DNA from: Rhizophagus irregularis | Taxonomy: Eukaryota; Glomeromycota; Glomeromycetes; Glomerales; Glomeraceae | Assembly (NCBI RefSeq): GCF_026210795.1 | Contig: NC_089429.1 | Coordinates: 2,976,001-3,040,000, forward strand | Direction: 5' to 3' | DNA length: 64,000 bases | Shown here: positions 24,347 through 36,040 of the stretch, one piece after another | Position numbering within the stretch: the first letter of the stretch is position 1 | Layout of the letters: the number at the start of each line of letters is the position of its first letter | The notes under the pieces: model-generated | The model's input: the letters and a program-made list of their open reading frames with translations, nothing else | What the model was told of the DNA's origin: nothing | The model's database searches: none | Translations under genes and position numbers: made by a program

Positions 24347-26031
24347 GCCAGCAACAATGTTACATTTCTCAAAGCTGTTGAATCTGATCTTTCTCAAAGA
24401 TATATCTATTATGATAATGAAGATAAGCACGTTCGTTGTTCGCAGCTGTAATCAATTTGGCAGCGCAACAAGTCCTTACTACCCTTAAAGCCACAGATAA
24501 TGATGAATCATCAAATGAAGAAGTTGGTAGTTTGATAGTTAAGGTAAATAATTTTATTATATTATTATTATTAAAATTTAATTAATAATCTATTAAAAAT
24601 TGTATTGCCTTTTAGCTTCGTACTCTTATTAAAAAAATAAAAGCATCACCCCAACAAGTAGATAAATTCAAAGCTCAATGTAAAGTTGCAAATGTTCCAA
24701 ATCTAAATGTCATACTAGATGTTCGCACTAGATGGAACTCTACGTATGATATGCTTGTAAGGGCAAGAAAACTTAAGGAAGTAAGTTTGTTATTTTATTA
24801 ATTTTTATTTTAATTAATTTATTAAAAACAATTATAATTTTATTTTTAGCCTCTTAATATATTAAGTAACAGTGATTCAAATCTTCGTCCTTTTACAATT
24901 AATGAAGATGAATGGATTAATTTGTTAGAAATAGAAGAGTTATTGAAGGTTAAATTTTAATTATATATATATAATTATGTATTTTTATAGTTTTATTAAA
25001 AATTTTTATTTTTTAGTATTTTGCTAAAGCAACAAAGCAAATTTGTGGAGAAACATACCCAACACTATCATACGTGATTCCTATATACAATATTTTGTTA
25101 AATAAATTAGAGGATTTTCGGGATACTCCAAATAGATTTGAAAATGGAAAAGTAAGTTTATTTATATTTAATATTTATATTAAATGTAATTAAATTCCTT
25201 TTTTTTAATAGGAAGCGGCAATTAATGCCATTAATAAGCTTAAAATTTACTACAATAAAACTGATTCAACTTTATATGCAGTTTCTTTAAGTAAGTTATT
25301 ATTAAGTTAATTTAATTTAATTAATTTTAATAATGTTTGTAATATATATAGTTTTAGATCCACGTCTTAAAGTAGAATATATGAAAGATAATGAATGGGA
25401 AACCCAATGGGTTGATAGAACAAAAAAAACTGTATGAGTTTTATTTGTTTTATTTAAATTATATTATAATTTTCTTTATTTTATACATACTATATAATAA
25501 TTTAATAGGTATCTGAACTCTATATGACGTTATATGCACCTCAAGAAACTCAAAATACTAATATAGAATATAATTCATCAGATGAAGATCTTGTTTCACA
25601 TATTTCCAAACGGCGCCGTATTGAAACTGTAAGTGAATTTGATCGTTATCTTAATGCTGATCGTGCACAAGCTCTGTGTGATACTTTAAATTGGTGGAAA
25701 GTAAGTTTATTATTTTAAAGGATATTTATTTAATTAAATATTTGTAACAATTTTTTAATTAATAGCGACACGAGGAAGAATATCCTAACTTATCGAACAT
25801 GGCCAAGGACTACCTTGGGGTCCCAAGTTTATTACTAATCTGTTTTATTTATTATTCAATAATATTTTTTAATGTAAAATATTTTATTTGGTAGCAACGA
25901 GTGCTCCTGCTGAACGTATTTTTTCCAGCGCAGCTGACGTAATAACATATGATAGAGCAAGTCTTGCACCTGAAACTGTGCGTGCAGTCATGTGTCTGAA
26001 GCATTGGTTTCGTTCAGGTATTTTAGATTAA
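24347..26031 (+). pseudogene. hAT-1 transposase, 3' half
   Basis: Continues from the hAT-2 insertion: NVTFLKAVESDLSQRYIYYD, an INLAAQQ stretch reached through a one-base slip near 24440, then LDVRTRWNSTYDML at 24717-24759 (a hallmark of hAT enzymes), short exons at about 24850-24948, 25018-25152, 25212-25290, 25355-25430 and 25509-25699, and the dimerisation domain TSAPAERIFSSAADVI ... LKHWFRSGILD ending at TAA 26029-26031. Introns are short (50-90 bp) with GTAAGT-like donors. It is the Ac/Zaba type by motif order. Confidence 0.85.
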
Positions 26032-26800
26032 AGTTAGGTTTATTAGTTTTTCATATTTGAATTTTGTTATTTGAAGTTAGTTATTTGGATGGAGAAGAAT
26101 TGGATACTCAGGAAAACTTTGGATGAATAATTTACATCAAAAGAAGATGATTGATATAATTTCTTATGATAACCTCACTTCTTTCTTTACAACACAAATG
26201 TTGAAAATGTATGGAAAATGTGTGTTGATAGCTTTTAATTTTCACAAATAAAATTGTTAAACCCGATCCAATTCAATCAAAGTCTTACGAAAATGCTTTT
26301 TCATAACCAATTTAATAAAAAAAAATGGATCGTTGATGTTTTTTTTAAAAAACGTTGCAAAACTGTATTTGTTTCGCAACGTTATTTTTTGAAATTTTTT
26401 ATTAGTTACACCGGTCAAATGAAGTATCGGGTAATAACATATCAGGGCATCATATGCAATATTAAACGATATGTTTAATAGATTTGTATGGTTTAGTTTA
26501 TTTGTTTATTTGCGTACAATATTGATCGATTTTTATTTTAGATATTGTACGGTGTTGTATTTATATTGGTTAACATCATGAAATATTACATGATCGAAGT
26601 TTCTCTTAAAAAAAAAAGAAATAAAATTTTTTTTTCATTTAGAAGAAAAAAAAGTATTTTTTCTTGTTTTTTCGGTTACCGCAGAAATCGTTTCAGGTAG
26701 ATTACTGCGGAATTTCACTTTATTTTGTGTATCATGTGTGACGTCTCCTTTTCTCTCTCCTTTTCTGAAAAGATTACTTTAGTCGCACAAAGCATACTAT
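26032..26800. other. hAT-1 3' region, no gene recognised
   Basis: AT-rich sequence with a hairpin of the AAACGTTGC type (26342-26385) and an A/T-run tract (26600-26660). It ends in CATACTAT (26793-26800), the left target duplication of the Myb/SANT element. Confidence 0.5.
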
Positions 26801-28698
26801 TAAGGTAACTCGAGGGTTTCGGCAGAATGGCGTACGCGAAACTGCCGAAACTAGTTTCGCGAAATCATCAAGAATCCCGAAACTGCGAAACCTATCAAAA
26901 TCGCGAAACTGCCGTAACTTGCCGAAACTGTTTCGGCGTTTCGGCAATACTTTCTATATGATTTAATTAGAGTTTTCGGCATTTAAACAATTTATAAGAA
27001 TAAAGACAATATGATTTTTTGTATGTAAATATTTATTTTATAATATTTAATATTAAACTAATAAAATATACGATTAAAAATATAATAAAAATTAAAATTT
27101 AATATCTTTATCTTCTATGTGGGGACCTGCTTCTACCTCTTCTTCTATCTCTACTTCTATCCCGTCTTCTATCTCTACTTCTATCCCGTCTTCTATCTCT
27201 ACTTCTGTCTCGTCTTCTATCTCTACTTTTGTCTTGTCTTCTATCTCTACTTCTTGATCTACTTCTTGATCGAGACCTAGATCGCGACCTTCTTCTTTTC
27301 CTTCACAATCTATATTCATATCGACGTCGATCATGCGCAGCATGCTGCCTTCGATACTCTCGTCTAAACAGATCTAAAATCCAATAAAAATATTAATGAA
27401 TTGAATGAATTGCCTAAATAAAATTAATTTAAAATAATAATTAATAATAATTACCAGTTTGTAACCAGAATTCATCGTTCATATCAGCGAAACACGCTCT
27501 ATCAAAACTATTTGGGCTTACAATAGGAATGTCGTCATCATTATTATTTATTAACCTACTGAGGTTTTCATAACCTCGTTTGAGGGCATTCCATTTTGTA
27601 GAGCATTGCCTGGGTGTCGCTGCAAATCCAGTTGCAGCGAACACCCTATTTGCTATTATTGTCCATGCATTTACATGGTGACGGTTTGCAATTCTTTCGA
27701 ATTGCTGATGTAAGTTTCTTCGCTCTGCGATTAACTGCCTAGCAGCATTAATCGTCCATTGGAATGGTGGTGGTGGCGGTGGAACAAAAGGTACTAATGC
27801 TGCCATTTTTTATTTTTATGATTTTTTCGTAACTTGAAATTTGAAAATTAAATACAATTTGAAAATTAAAATACAATTTGGTTTTGAATTGCGGAAAAAA
27901 AATTCAAATTTCATAATATTTATAATAATTTTAAAATTTGTTATAATGTTTAAAACATGAACTGATGAACATAATAACATTCTACATAATTAAAGTATTT
28001 GTAACAAAATAAACACAGTTTTGATTCTAATGTAATAAATTTAATTAACGCAGTTCTAAATTTTTTTTTGTAACGCAGTTCTTAAAATTTATTGATCTAA
28101 TGTAATAAATTTAATTAACGAAGTCCTTAAAACTTATTGATTCTAATATAATATGCTTATCCTTATTCCTTAATTAAATTGCACTATTTTTAAAATATAA
28201 TATGCTTATTCTTATTCCTTAATTAAATTGCACTATTTTTAAAATATAATATGCTTATTCTTATTCCTTAATTAAATTGCAATGTTTTAAAATATAATAT
28301 AAAATTACAATTGCTGCATTGCCTGCATAATTATATGTTAACTGGACTTTGATCGCGAATATTTTGCCCTGCATAATTACATCATTTATTTCCTAAATAG
28401 TATCATTATTTAAATCACATGATATTAGAATTAATTCTCATTGGATTAACTATTGTAATTATTTCTCATTATTATTATTCCTCATTATCATCATAATTAT
28501 CGTCATTAACACTAGATAAAGCTTAAAAGAACTAAGATGACGGTAAAATATTGAAGTTTAATCTTTTATCTGTAGATTATTTGATCATCTAAATTATATT
28601 ATTAATTGGTGTAACTTGGCGTAACTATATGCAAATCTTATGATCAACTATGCCCACCTTTCGGCATTAGGCCAAACAGGTTTCGGCAAGCAACCTTA
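26801..28698. mobile_element. 1.9-kb TAAGG-family element carrying only a Myb/SANT gene
   Basis: The left end starts TAAGGTAACTCGAGGG; the right end (inverted) starts TAAGGTTGCTTGCCGAAACC. CATACTAT flanks both sides (26793-26800 and 28699-28706), an 8-bp duplication. The left end has CGAAACTGCC/TTTCGGCA repeats like the MITEs at 6577 and 37487. The only gene is the minus-strand Myb/SANT protein at 27108-27806; no transposase is present. 27860-28640 is AT-rich with short direct repeats (for example ATATAATATGCTTATTCTTA, 28190-28290). Confidence 0.85.
27108..27806 (-). pseudogene. Myb/SANT-like protein with Arg/Ser-Asp repeat tail
   Basis: Two exons (27806-27455 and 27373-27108; intron with GTAATT...TTTTAG borders) join to 206 codons. 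Residues 1-14 form a Pro run (PFVPPPPPP); about 15-90 is a Myb/SANT-like domain (QWTINAARQLIAERR ... VNAWTIIANRV ... CSTKWNALKRGYENL). In the spliced frame the C-terminus is REYRRQHAAHDRRRYEYRL followed by a TGA (27303-27305, codon 141), then repeats of RSRDRRRD ending SPHRR. That tail resembles an SR/RD domain. The overlapping Glu-rich reading of the same DNA is a different frame. Activity could be DNA binding at the element ends with RNA or nuclear-speckle contacts, which is speculation. One nonsense codon separates domain and tail. Confidence 0.75.
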
Positions 28699-28706
28699 CA
28701 TACTAT

Positions 28707-30446
28707 ATTGATTTTAGTGGAACTTTCAAATGGGAAAATTTCGCAACACCTTATTCTGATGATGTTTATCAAGAAGGGAGTTTTAGAAATAAACTTTGAA
28801 TCCAAATTATAAAATAATTGACATAAATATATGCAAATAAATAAGTAGATCTGTTGCATTATTTTTTTTAAAAAAAAAAATCTACAACGAACTTTTTATA
28901 TTAGAACAATGGACAATATAATAGATTACATGCAAAGAGAATTATACAAAATCTTTATTAGGTTACCTCTAAATATAGGTCTAAACCCACTACGTAAGTT
29001 ATTCGTCACTAATTAATTGAAATTCGATCATAAGTCGGGTAATTAATTATTAATGTATTTGATTATTGTTCAGTATATTACCTACAGAAGAGCGCAAAAT
29101 AAGGGAAATGAGAGGTTATGAATTGAACCCTTTACAGTAAGTAATATGAAAAAAAATTCGAAGTACTCTTTGAAGGTCAAGAAACGAACTAACGTTTCTT
29201 TTTCTAAATTTATAAGTTTTCGCTTTTCCGGAGAAGACTTTTGGACGGTAAGTTTGTTTTTTGGGAGTAGAGTTTTAAATTTGACTTCAAGAAACGAACT
29301 AACGTTTCTTTTTTAAATTTTGTAGGTTTTAGCTTTTCTTTTCAGACGGTAAGTTTGTTTTATAGGAATAGAGTTTTGAAATTGACTTCAAGAAACGTAC
29401 TAACGTTTCTTTTTTTTAAATTTTGTAGGTTTTAGCTTTTCTGGAGGGGACTTTCAGATAGTAAGCTAGTTCTTTGGGAGTAATGTTTCGAAATTGGTTT
29501 TAAGAAATATGCTGATGTTTTTTTTAAAAAAAATTTGTAAGTTTCAGCATTGTGGATACCTTTAGGACTCGATATACTGTTTTTAGGGTTTCAGAATTGA
29601 ATTCAATGTTTTTTTTTTTCCAATTTTGTAGGTTTATCGTCAGAAACACCTTTAAGATATGGCTCAAATTTTTATTGTAATTCAAGCCGGCGACAACAAT
29701 TTCAATCTTCATTTCATGGACTTAATATTCCTAAGTTTCAACGGACTGTACGGCATCATTTTTCCTCGCAAAAACAATGGATGCGATACCTTTTGAACGA
29801 TCACTTTGATCAAAGTTAAGGTTAACTTGACATACAGACCGATCATCATTGAGGAAAATTCCCAAAGATTTGCTTCTGTGACTTTATAGGCGAAGTATGA
29901 AACAAGAATTTTCCTTTTGGTGATGCATTGAGATTTAGTGGCGCCATAGCAGGAGTATTACTGTAAGGTCGAAAAGAACTAGTTGCTAGTGTTTTATTTT
30001 TATAGATTCTGGCTTCTCTGGGACGAAATTCTGGATGGTAAGTTGTTTTATTTGAGGTGGAGATGCCATTGGCTTTTGAAACATATTGACGTTCTTTTAT
30101 ATTGCTTTTGTAGGTTCAGTTTATTTTATTCATTAACAGAATTCTAGATTCAATAAATTTACGGTTATTTTGATGTAGCGGATATTTGCTGCATATTATT
30201 ATTCATAATAATTATATAGTACATTATTAATATTATAAATACACAATTGCTGCATTTAACTGTGAAATCTCATGAAATTCACGATGTCTAAGCCATGTAC
30301 TGTATGGATGATCGCTAGTCGGGAATTTGTACGAACTAGAAATAAAAAATTATACATGTACTGCTGTAAATAGTAAATATTTTCGTTTCAATAGAATGAC
30401 AATAAACAAATGGTTATATTAATTACAAAACGTTTTTTAAAAAAAG
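28707..30446. other. hAT-1 right arm without genes; 100-110-bp tandem repeats
   Basis: Three to four diverged units of roughly 100-110 bp occupy 29179-29530. Each starts with the near-palindrome AAGAAACGAACTAACGTTTC and contains a GTAGGTTTTAGCTTTTC segment. Weaker copies continue to about 30130. No ORF with recognisable content is present. The terminal AACGTTTC motif also appears at the window end (63980). Confidence 0.6.
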
Positions 30447-30607
30447 CTCGGTAAATCGGTTCGGTTTTTGGTAATTACCGACCGGTATCGGTATTGATGA
30501 TTACCGAAACTGATCGGCTTCGGTAATCATCAATACCGATACCGATCAATTCGGTTCGGTATCAGTTTTTGCAAAAACCGAACTGAACCGAACCGATCGG
30601 AGCCCTA
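30447..30607. repeat. Right subterminal and terminal repeat of hAT-1
   Basis: Alternating CGGTA/TACCG motifs in both orientations leading to GATCGGAGCCCTA at the end. It mirrors the left end in motif composition, and the terminal 15-17 bp match. Confidence 0.85.
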
Positions 30608-30615
30608 CTTGCAAT

Positions 30616-32375
30616 TGACTGCAGTCCATTGGAAAAAATTTTAATGGCGGGAAAATGTGGAATTGCTGCTAGACGGCGATCTACTTCTTCAACTAATTTA
30701 TTACCATTAACATGTTGCAATTTTAAGATATCGCACGTGAAGATAATTTGATAACGAAATAAACCCAAATCTAAATGATGCATTCTGTCAGGAACAGTAG
30801 CCAAGTAGATATTTATATTCCTTGATAATATAAATATTTATAATTAATATATATATATGTTATTATAATTATTTCTACTTTTGCATACTTACGGCAAATC
30901 CCAAAAAAAATTAGGTACAGATTCTATGCAAACAGATTTTTGTGTATCATTTTCAAAATATTTACGCATTTCATCATGAGTTCTTAGTATTACATCATTA
31001 ACCGATAAGTTTATATTTGCAAGATTGTCCCTTTTAATTAAACAGGAGTGACATGGAAGGCTTGAATTGGAGGATTTATAAACTAAACAAAAACTTGCGG
31101 CTTCTGGCCAATCTGCAATAATAGTTGAAACTCTAGGATAAAACCAGGTATTTTCATTATTTATAAAAAGGTCTATACCATCTTTTAATAAAATAATTGG
31201 TTCTAGTAAATGACGTAAAGATTTATGAAAGGTATCACGAACCAGATCTTTATTTGCAGCTTCTAAAATTGGTAAATATCCCAAAAGTTGCTTTGCATCC
31301 TATTTATTACGACGCCATATTGGGATATTGCCTAATGAAATATATATTGGATGCAATTGACTTTTTCCTAATGTATCTGTAGTTGTTGCATCTGAATATA
31401 AAATAATTGATAATAATTTGGAACCAGTAGGTAAGGATTCTTGCGTAGTTTTCCACCATTTTCCAGTGTTTTGTTCACTGTAAATACTTTCTCTATTATA
31501 CTATAAAATAATATAAATAAATTAAAATAAATATTATTTAAATTATTGAATTAACTAATATTTACTATTTACCTCATAGTTTTCGTAAGATAGCGCAAAA
31601 TTTTGTGTTATGTCAGGAACAGTTAAGATATTTTTGATGCACTGTATTAAGTTTTGATAATAAAGAAAATAATCTTTATCCTTATGTTTTGTTATAAGAA
31701 CTTTACTAAATTCTAAATTAGAAAACTTCATATTATTCATAAATGCTGGTCCCTGTTCAATATTTTTTGGTAATGGTGATTCTATAAGATTTGAATGTTT
31801 ATTAAAAAAACGTATTATTTCATTACCACCTTTATTGTTTATTTTATATTTCATTACTAATAACATTAGATTTTTATAAGCATCATTAGGAAATTCTGTG
31901 CAAGTTTTGGTATTGAGATTTTTGGGTTCTTCAAAAATTTCAGGCTCTTCAGATGAATCTAATATATTTTCAAAGTTACTATCTTCAAGGCTTATCTCTG
32001 ATATTGCACTTCCAATACTGTCAAATGACATATTTTGTACATTATTATCATCATTCACCTAAAATTATAAACCAAAATGAGTTAGTATAATTTGAGCTTT
32101 TTCTTTAAAAAGAATAATCTGGAATAACATAATTATTGAGCTTTTTCTTTAAAAAGAATAATCTGGAATAACATAATTACCTCAACTTTATCATTTTCAT
32201 ATTCACTACTTAGATTACTTCTTGTATCCATTTCACTGCTATATTTTTCACTATCATTATTATCATCATCATCTTCTACTTCTACTTCTACATTTTTTAA
32301 GCATTTTTAGGCGTGTTGAGTATATGCAAAGCGTTGACTGAATATTCGCATACAAAGGGGGCATTTGAAACTCAT
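30616..32375 (-). pseudogene. Plavaka-like transposase, N-terminal half
   Basis: Minus strand, start at 32375. Exon 1 encodes a C2H2-type finger (CPLCMRIFSQRFAYTQHA, then a TAA, then C). Exon 2 (about 32058-31570) is acidic then basic. Exon 3 (about 31500-30899) has WWKTTQESLPTGSKLLSIIL, LYSDATTTDT (putative first Asp) and LGYLPILEAANK, with a TAG in RRNK*DAK near 31300. Exon 4 (about 30809) has VPDRMHHLDLGLFRYQIIF (second acidic motif) and ends at the hAT-1 target site. These are hallmarks of the fungal Plavaka/KDZ transposases. The first intron contains a 45-bp tandem duplication (32091-32178). With two in-frame stops and the hAT-1 insertion, the copy is dead. Confidence 0.87.
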
Positions 32376-32399
32376 GTTACTAAATTAACGCGTCAAATT

Positions 32400-33470
32400 T
32401 GATGAAAAGTATCAATTCACTATTTAATTTATATGAGATTATGTGTGTAATAAAATTATATTGCAAATTCATTGTAAAAATTTAATGAATTAATTGAATG
32501 GATTACAATTGATTGAGTTATTTGAATAGACACGACTATGCAAATTTACGCATTAATGAATGGAACTGGCTGTAAGAATCTGGTGGCTAATATCGCAAAA
32601 TCATTCGCAATTTTACGCATTATAGCAAAATTTAAAATATGCGAAACACTCAGCAATTTTGCTGTCGGGAACTTGCCGAGTTCGTGGGTTGGCAAATCTA
32701 AAAATAAATGTAACAAGTCTATGATGTACCATATAAATATTGTTTATTATTTTATTTACTATTTCAATTTGCCGGCAACCTGCCAAGTAAATCTGACAGC
32801 AAAAGTGCTGAGTGTTTCGCATATTTTGAATTTGCTGTAACGGGCTGTAAGAATTCGGATGGCTTATTCAATCGGTTAATCATCTGATAATCAGCCGCAA
32901 ATTTATTGGCTTAACACGGCAAATCACTTTTACAATAATGGACAGATGATCAGCCACAAATTTATGCGATAATCAGGTTATAAGCGCTCAAGATCACTAT
33001 CAATCTGATCAGCCAAATGAGTTCACTGGCTGCAACTTTTTTTTTCCATGCATAAAAGCCCCAACATGTATAACATATTATTTTTTTATAAATTGAATTT
33101 GATTAATATTTCGATTGTACTATGTGCTTTTACGAGAGTTTTTTTTTAAAGTTCTCTTATGAAAGTGTTACAATATTTTTTCGTAATATCACGATGCAAA
33201 ATTTTTGCATTAGTACATTCATTTTTCGTAATATTTCGCATTAGTTCATCCATTTTTCGCAATATTTCGCAAGTTTTTTTTTTTTTTAGTATAGAATGGC
33301 GGAAATTACCTTATGACAGCTTGCTTCCTTTTTCTGAATTTCTGATTCATGTATTTCCCCCTTTTTCCTCATCCTTTTCGAATTTTCTAGTTCACCTTTT
33401 TCTCATATATTTCCTCTTTTTTCTCATATATTTCCTCCTTTTTCTCATATTTTCGTTTCAAATTTATTAT
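32400..33470. other. Intergenic, with an inverted-repeat element
   Basis: ATATGCGAAACACTCAGCA at about 32637 is repeated in inverse at about 32805-32823 (TGCTGAGTGTTTCGCATAT), and both arms extend with TTTGCTGTC and GGCAAAT words, so 32630-32835 can fold back. GGCTGTAAGAAT occurs outside each arm in direct orientation. 32880-33030 has GATCAGCC(A/G)CAAATTTAT-like repeats. 33130-33300 is AT-rich. No target duplication is resolved. Confidence 0.55.
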
Positions 33471-33474
33471 CATA

Positions 33475-34808
33475 ATGGCTACAAAGCGTGGTGAGAAACG
33501 AAGAATTGACGATAATGAAAGATTTTCAAAACGTAGTACTGAGGGTAGTGAAGCTGAAAAGCGAGTGAGAATATCTGATGATAGCGTTGATGGTATATAT
33601 GACATGATATGTATCATATTCTTTATAAAAGAAATTATATAATATATAGTTAAATTATATTTTATTGTTAAAGTTAATAAAAAAACAATAGAAAAACTAT
33701 TAAGAACCAATTCGCAGATAATTTCTAAGCTTGAAGTTCTTATTACCGGACAAAAAAATCTCGAAACCCGTCTCTCGAGCATAGAAAAAAAAGCTCAACG
33801 ATAATAACAAAAATAATAATAATACAATAGATCCGGAGTATGTAAAGGTAATAAAGATGAATATTATTTAATGTAAACCTGAAATGCTAACCTCGTTTGA
33901 TTAGGAGCTCGTTAAGAAGGTATCGAAAATTTTATTTGAAAATTTTGTTTATCCTTCGCAAGACGAGTACAAACTCGCTACCGAAAAATATTTAAAAGAC
34001 GAAAATCCAGAATTTATGCGCCAGTTCAAAAAAATCAATGGATTATTTTTTTCGAAAAAAAAATTGCCCCGACTGTAAGTTAAAGCAATTATGAATTTTA
34101 TTAAATTTCATACTAACATTTTTTTTTAATAGTTAGTACAACAACATAGAAGCATACGAGGGACGTTCACGTCTAGAGTCAAAGACGTTATGTATTCTGT
34201 TTTTGAAGCGACTGGGCATAAATTACCGTCTATTAACACTCAGACTAGTCCGTCAAAAATTCAGGAATGGAAGAGTAAGGCAGAGGTGAAAAGATGTTAC
34301 AACAACCTATTTAAAAAGGTTAAAGATAGGCAACCTACGACATATATGTCGCTGATAATTGATAAGTTGCAAAAAGAAAATAAAAATCCCTCAAAAACAC
34401 AAATAGTGTATGCGATTAGCATATGTGAAACGTACTTAAATCCTAATAATCAAAACATTCAAATGAGCGAAAGTATAATGAAGTCGAAGATAATCAACAA
34501 CTTAGTAAGTTTTTAATTTACAATTTGCAAAATGTGAATTATTTGAATTACAGTTTATTTATTTATTTATTGATTTTTAGCAAAAGTTGGAAAATAGGGA
34601 TAAATTTACACATTCGGATGACGATTCTCATGATGGTAATAATGTAGATGATGGTGGTGATGGAGCAGCTGATGATGGAGCAGGTGCGGCTGACGATGGT
34701 GCGACTAACGATGGTAGGCCTAACGATGGTGCGACTAACGATGGTGTGGCCAACGATGGTGCGGCTAACAATGGCATAGCTGACGATGATATATTTACTT
34801 TCTATTGA
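33475..34808 (+). pseudogene. Unrecognised five-exon gene with coiled coil and Asp-Asp-Gly repeat tail
   Basis: Exons about 33475-33592, 33674-33847, 33905-34074, 34133-34504 and 34581-34808, all with GT...AG borders. Exon 1 is basic (MATKRGEKRRIDD); exon 2 has a short coiled coil (TNSQIISKLEVLITGQKNLE) and an Asn run; exons 3-4 form an uncharacterised helical region (LVKKVSKILFENFVYPSQDE; VQQHRSIRGTFTSRVKDVMY; ETYLNPNNQNIQMSESIMKS); exon 5 ends in repeats of NDGATNDG/ADDGA. Exons 2-3 and 3-4 join only if one base is dropped in A-runs near 33790 and 34060, so this is either a recent pseudogene or carries homopolymer errors. I recall similar proteins being numerous in Rhizophagus genomes but know no function; it may belong to a transposable element. 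Confidence 0.55.
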
Positions 34809-34973
34809 CTCTTATAACACGGAGAAGGAAGGTCGGTATGTAAATAGTTTATTAGAGAATTATGGGTTGCATAGGAAATAAATATTATTTTTTATATATA
34901 TCACATGTAATAGCATTTTTTTACCATAATTAATATAGTTTTAATAAATAAAATGGTTATTAATTCTTAACAA

Positions 34974-35145
34974 CACGGGTGTGACATAAATAAATTGTGG
35001 CTGAAATTTGTGTTCAATTTGTGTTGATAATTCTGGTAAAAATTTGTTAATTTTGGCCAAATTTCGTTAAATTTGTTAAATTTGTGTTGAATTTGTATTG
35101 ATAATTTTTAATTTATCACGAGGGGATGATATTTAGTAATTGTGC
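34974..35145. repeat. Inverse copy of the 17206-17412 repeat
   Basis: Starts AACAACACGGGTGTGACATA and ends GGGGATGATATTTAGTAATT. See the entry at 17206. The uninterrupted junction GCACAATTACTAAATATC (inverse of 35132-35149) shows the empty site into which CACTA-1 inserted in the other copy. Confidence 0.75.
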
Positions 35146-36040
35146 ATATACAATTTCTGTGATTTTTTAAAATGCGGATTTCCGTAATTTTACGATATCG
35201 TATTTTCTGGCCAATCAAAATTAGGCTGATCCTTGCATGTAATTTAATCATTTAATCATTTAATCATGCATGCGTTTTTGTCTTATTTATTTTTGTTTCT
35301 TATTTCTTTATTCTTTTGTTCAATATTTTTAATTTTTTTGTCTCTTCTTTCTATTATTTCTTTAATTATATACAATATATTTACATATATTTCATAATTT
35401 ATTGCTTTGCAGGTATAGAAATATTTGTTTATTAATACTAATTATTTTCATTTTTTTTACCTTTTTGTTATTTTGTATCGTAATACTAACAATAATATCC
35501 ATGTTTCCTTTATTCCTTTTTACTTGTACTTTAATACTAACGATACTAACAATACTAACAACATGTTTATTTTTTCCTTTCTCTTTATTTCTTTATTCTT
35601 TTGTTCAATTACTTTGCAGGTATAGAAATATTTATTTATTAATACTAATTATTTTAATATTAACGCGTTTTTTTTTACCTCTTTGTTACTTTATGTCATA
35701 ATACTAACAATACTATCTACGTTTCCTTTATTTCTTTTTACTTGTACTTTAATACTAACGATAATATCCATGTTTCTTTTACTCCTTTTACTGTTTCTTT
35801 AACTCTTTTTACCTTAATACTAACAATAATAACAATATTTCTTTTATCTTTATATCTAATACTAACGTTACTATAGCTGTTTCTCTTCTTTTTACGTCTA
35901 ATAATATTGTTACTCTACTCTTTCTTTTTTTTACTTTTATGTATTCTGTATATATTAATAAATACTTGTAATTTTTTATGGTTTAATAAAATTATATCTA
36001 ATAAAACATACATTATATAAACTTATAGTACAGAAAATTA
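35146..36040. other. T-rich interval with imperfect duplications
   Basis: TTTGCAGGTATAGAAATATT occurs at 35407 and 35613, followed each time by AATACTAACAATA-type sequence, giving a roughly 205-bp imperfect duplication that fades to 35900. The reading frames across it are low-complexity (Phe/Ile/Leu) and I do not treat them as genes. Confidence 0.6.

Larger units (their letters stand above)
18780..30607. mobile_element. hAT-1: 11.8-kb hAT element inserted in the Plavaka gene
   Basis: Ends are TAGGGCTCCGATCGGTT read inwards from both sides, flanked by the perfect 8-bp duplication CTTGCAAT (18772-18779 and 30608-30615). Excising the element plus one duplication restores the Plavaka reading frame. 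It contains a hAT transposase gene (20022-26031, plus), a second hAT (21185-24338) and a Myb/SANT element (26801-28698). Without these two nested insertions it would be about 6.8 kb. Both ends carry dense CGGTA/TACCG subterminal motifs. Confidence 0.92.

Noticed and set aside
27092-27343. Glu/Asp-rich ORF EVEIEDGIEVEIEDG on the minus strand
   Set aside because: It is an alternative frame of the Arg/Ser-Asp repeats of the Myb/SANT gene. The spliced exon phase selects the RSRDRRR frame.
32538-32840. Plus- and minus-strand ORFs in the foldback region
   Set aside because: They arise from the inverted repeat, contain no domain, and would be interrupted in related copies.
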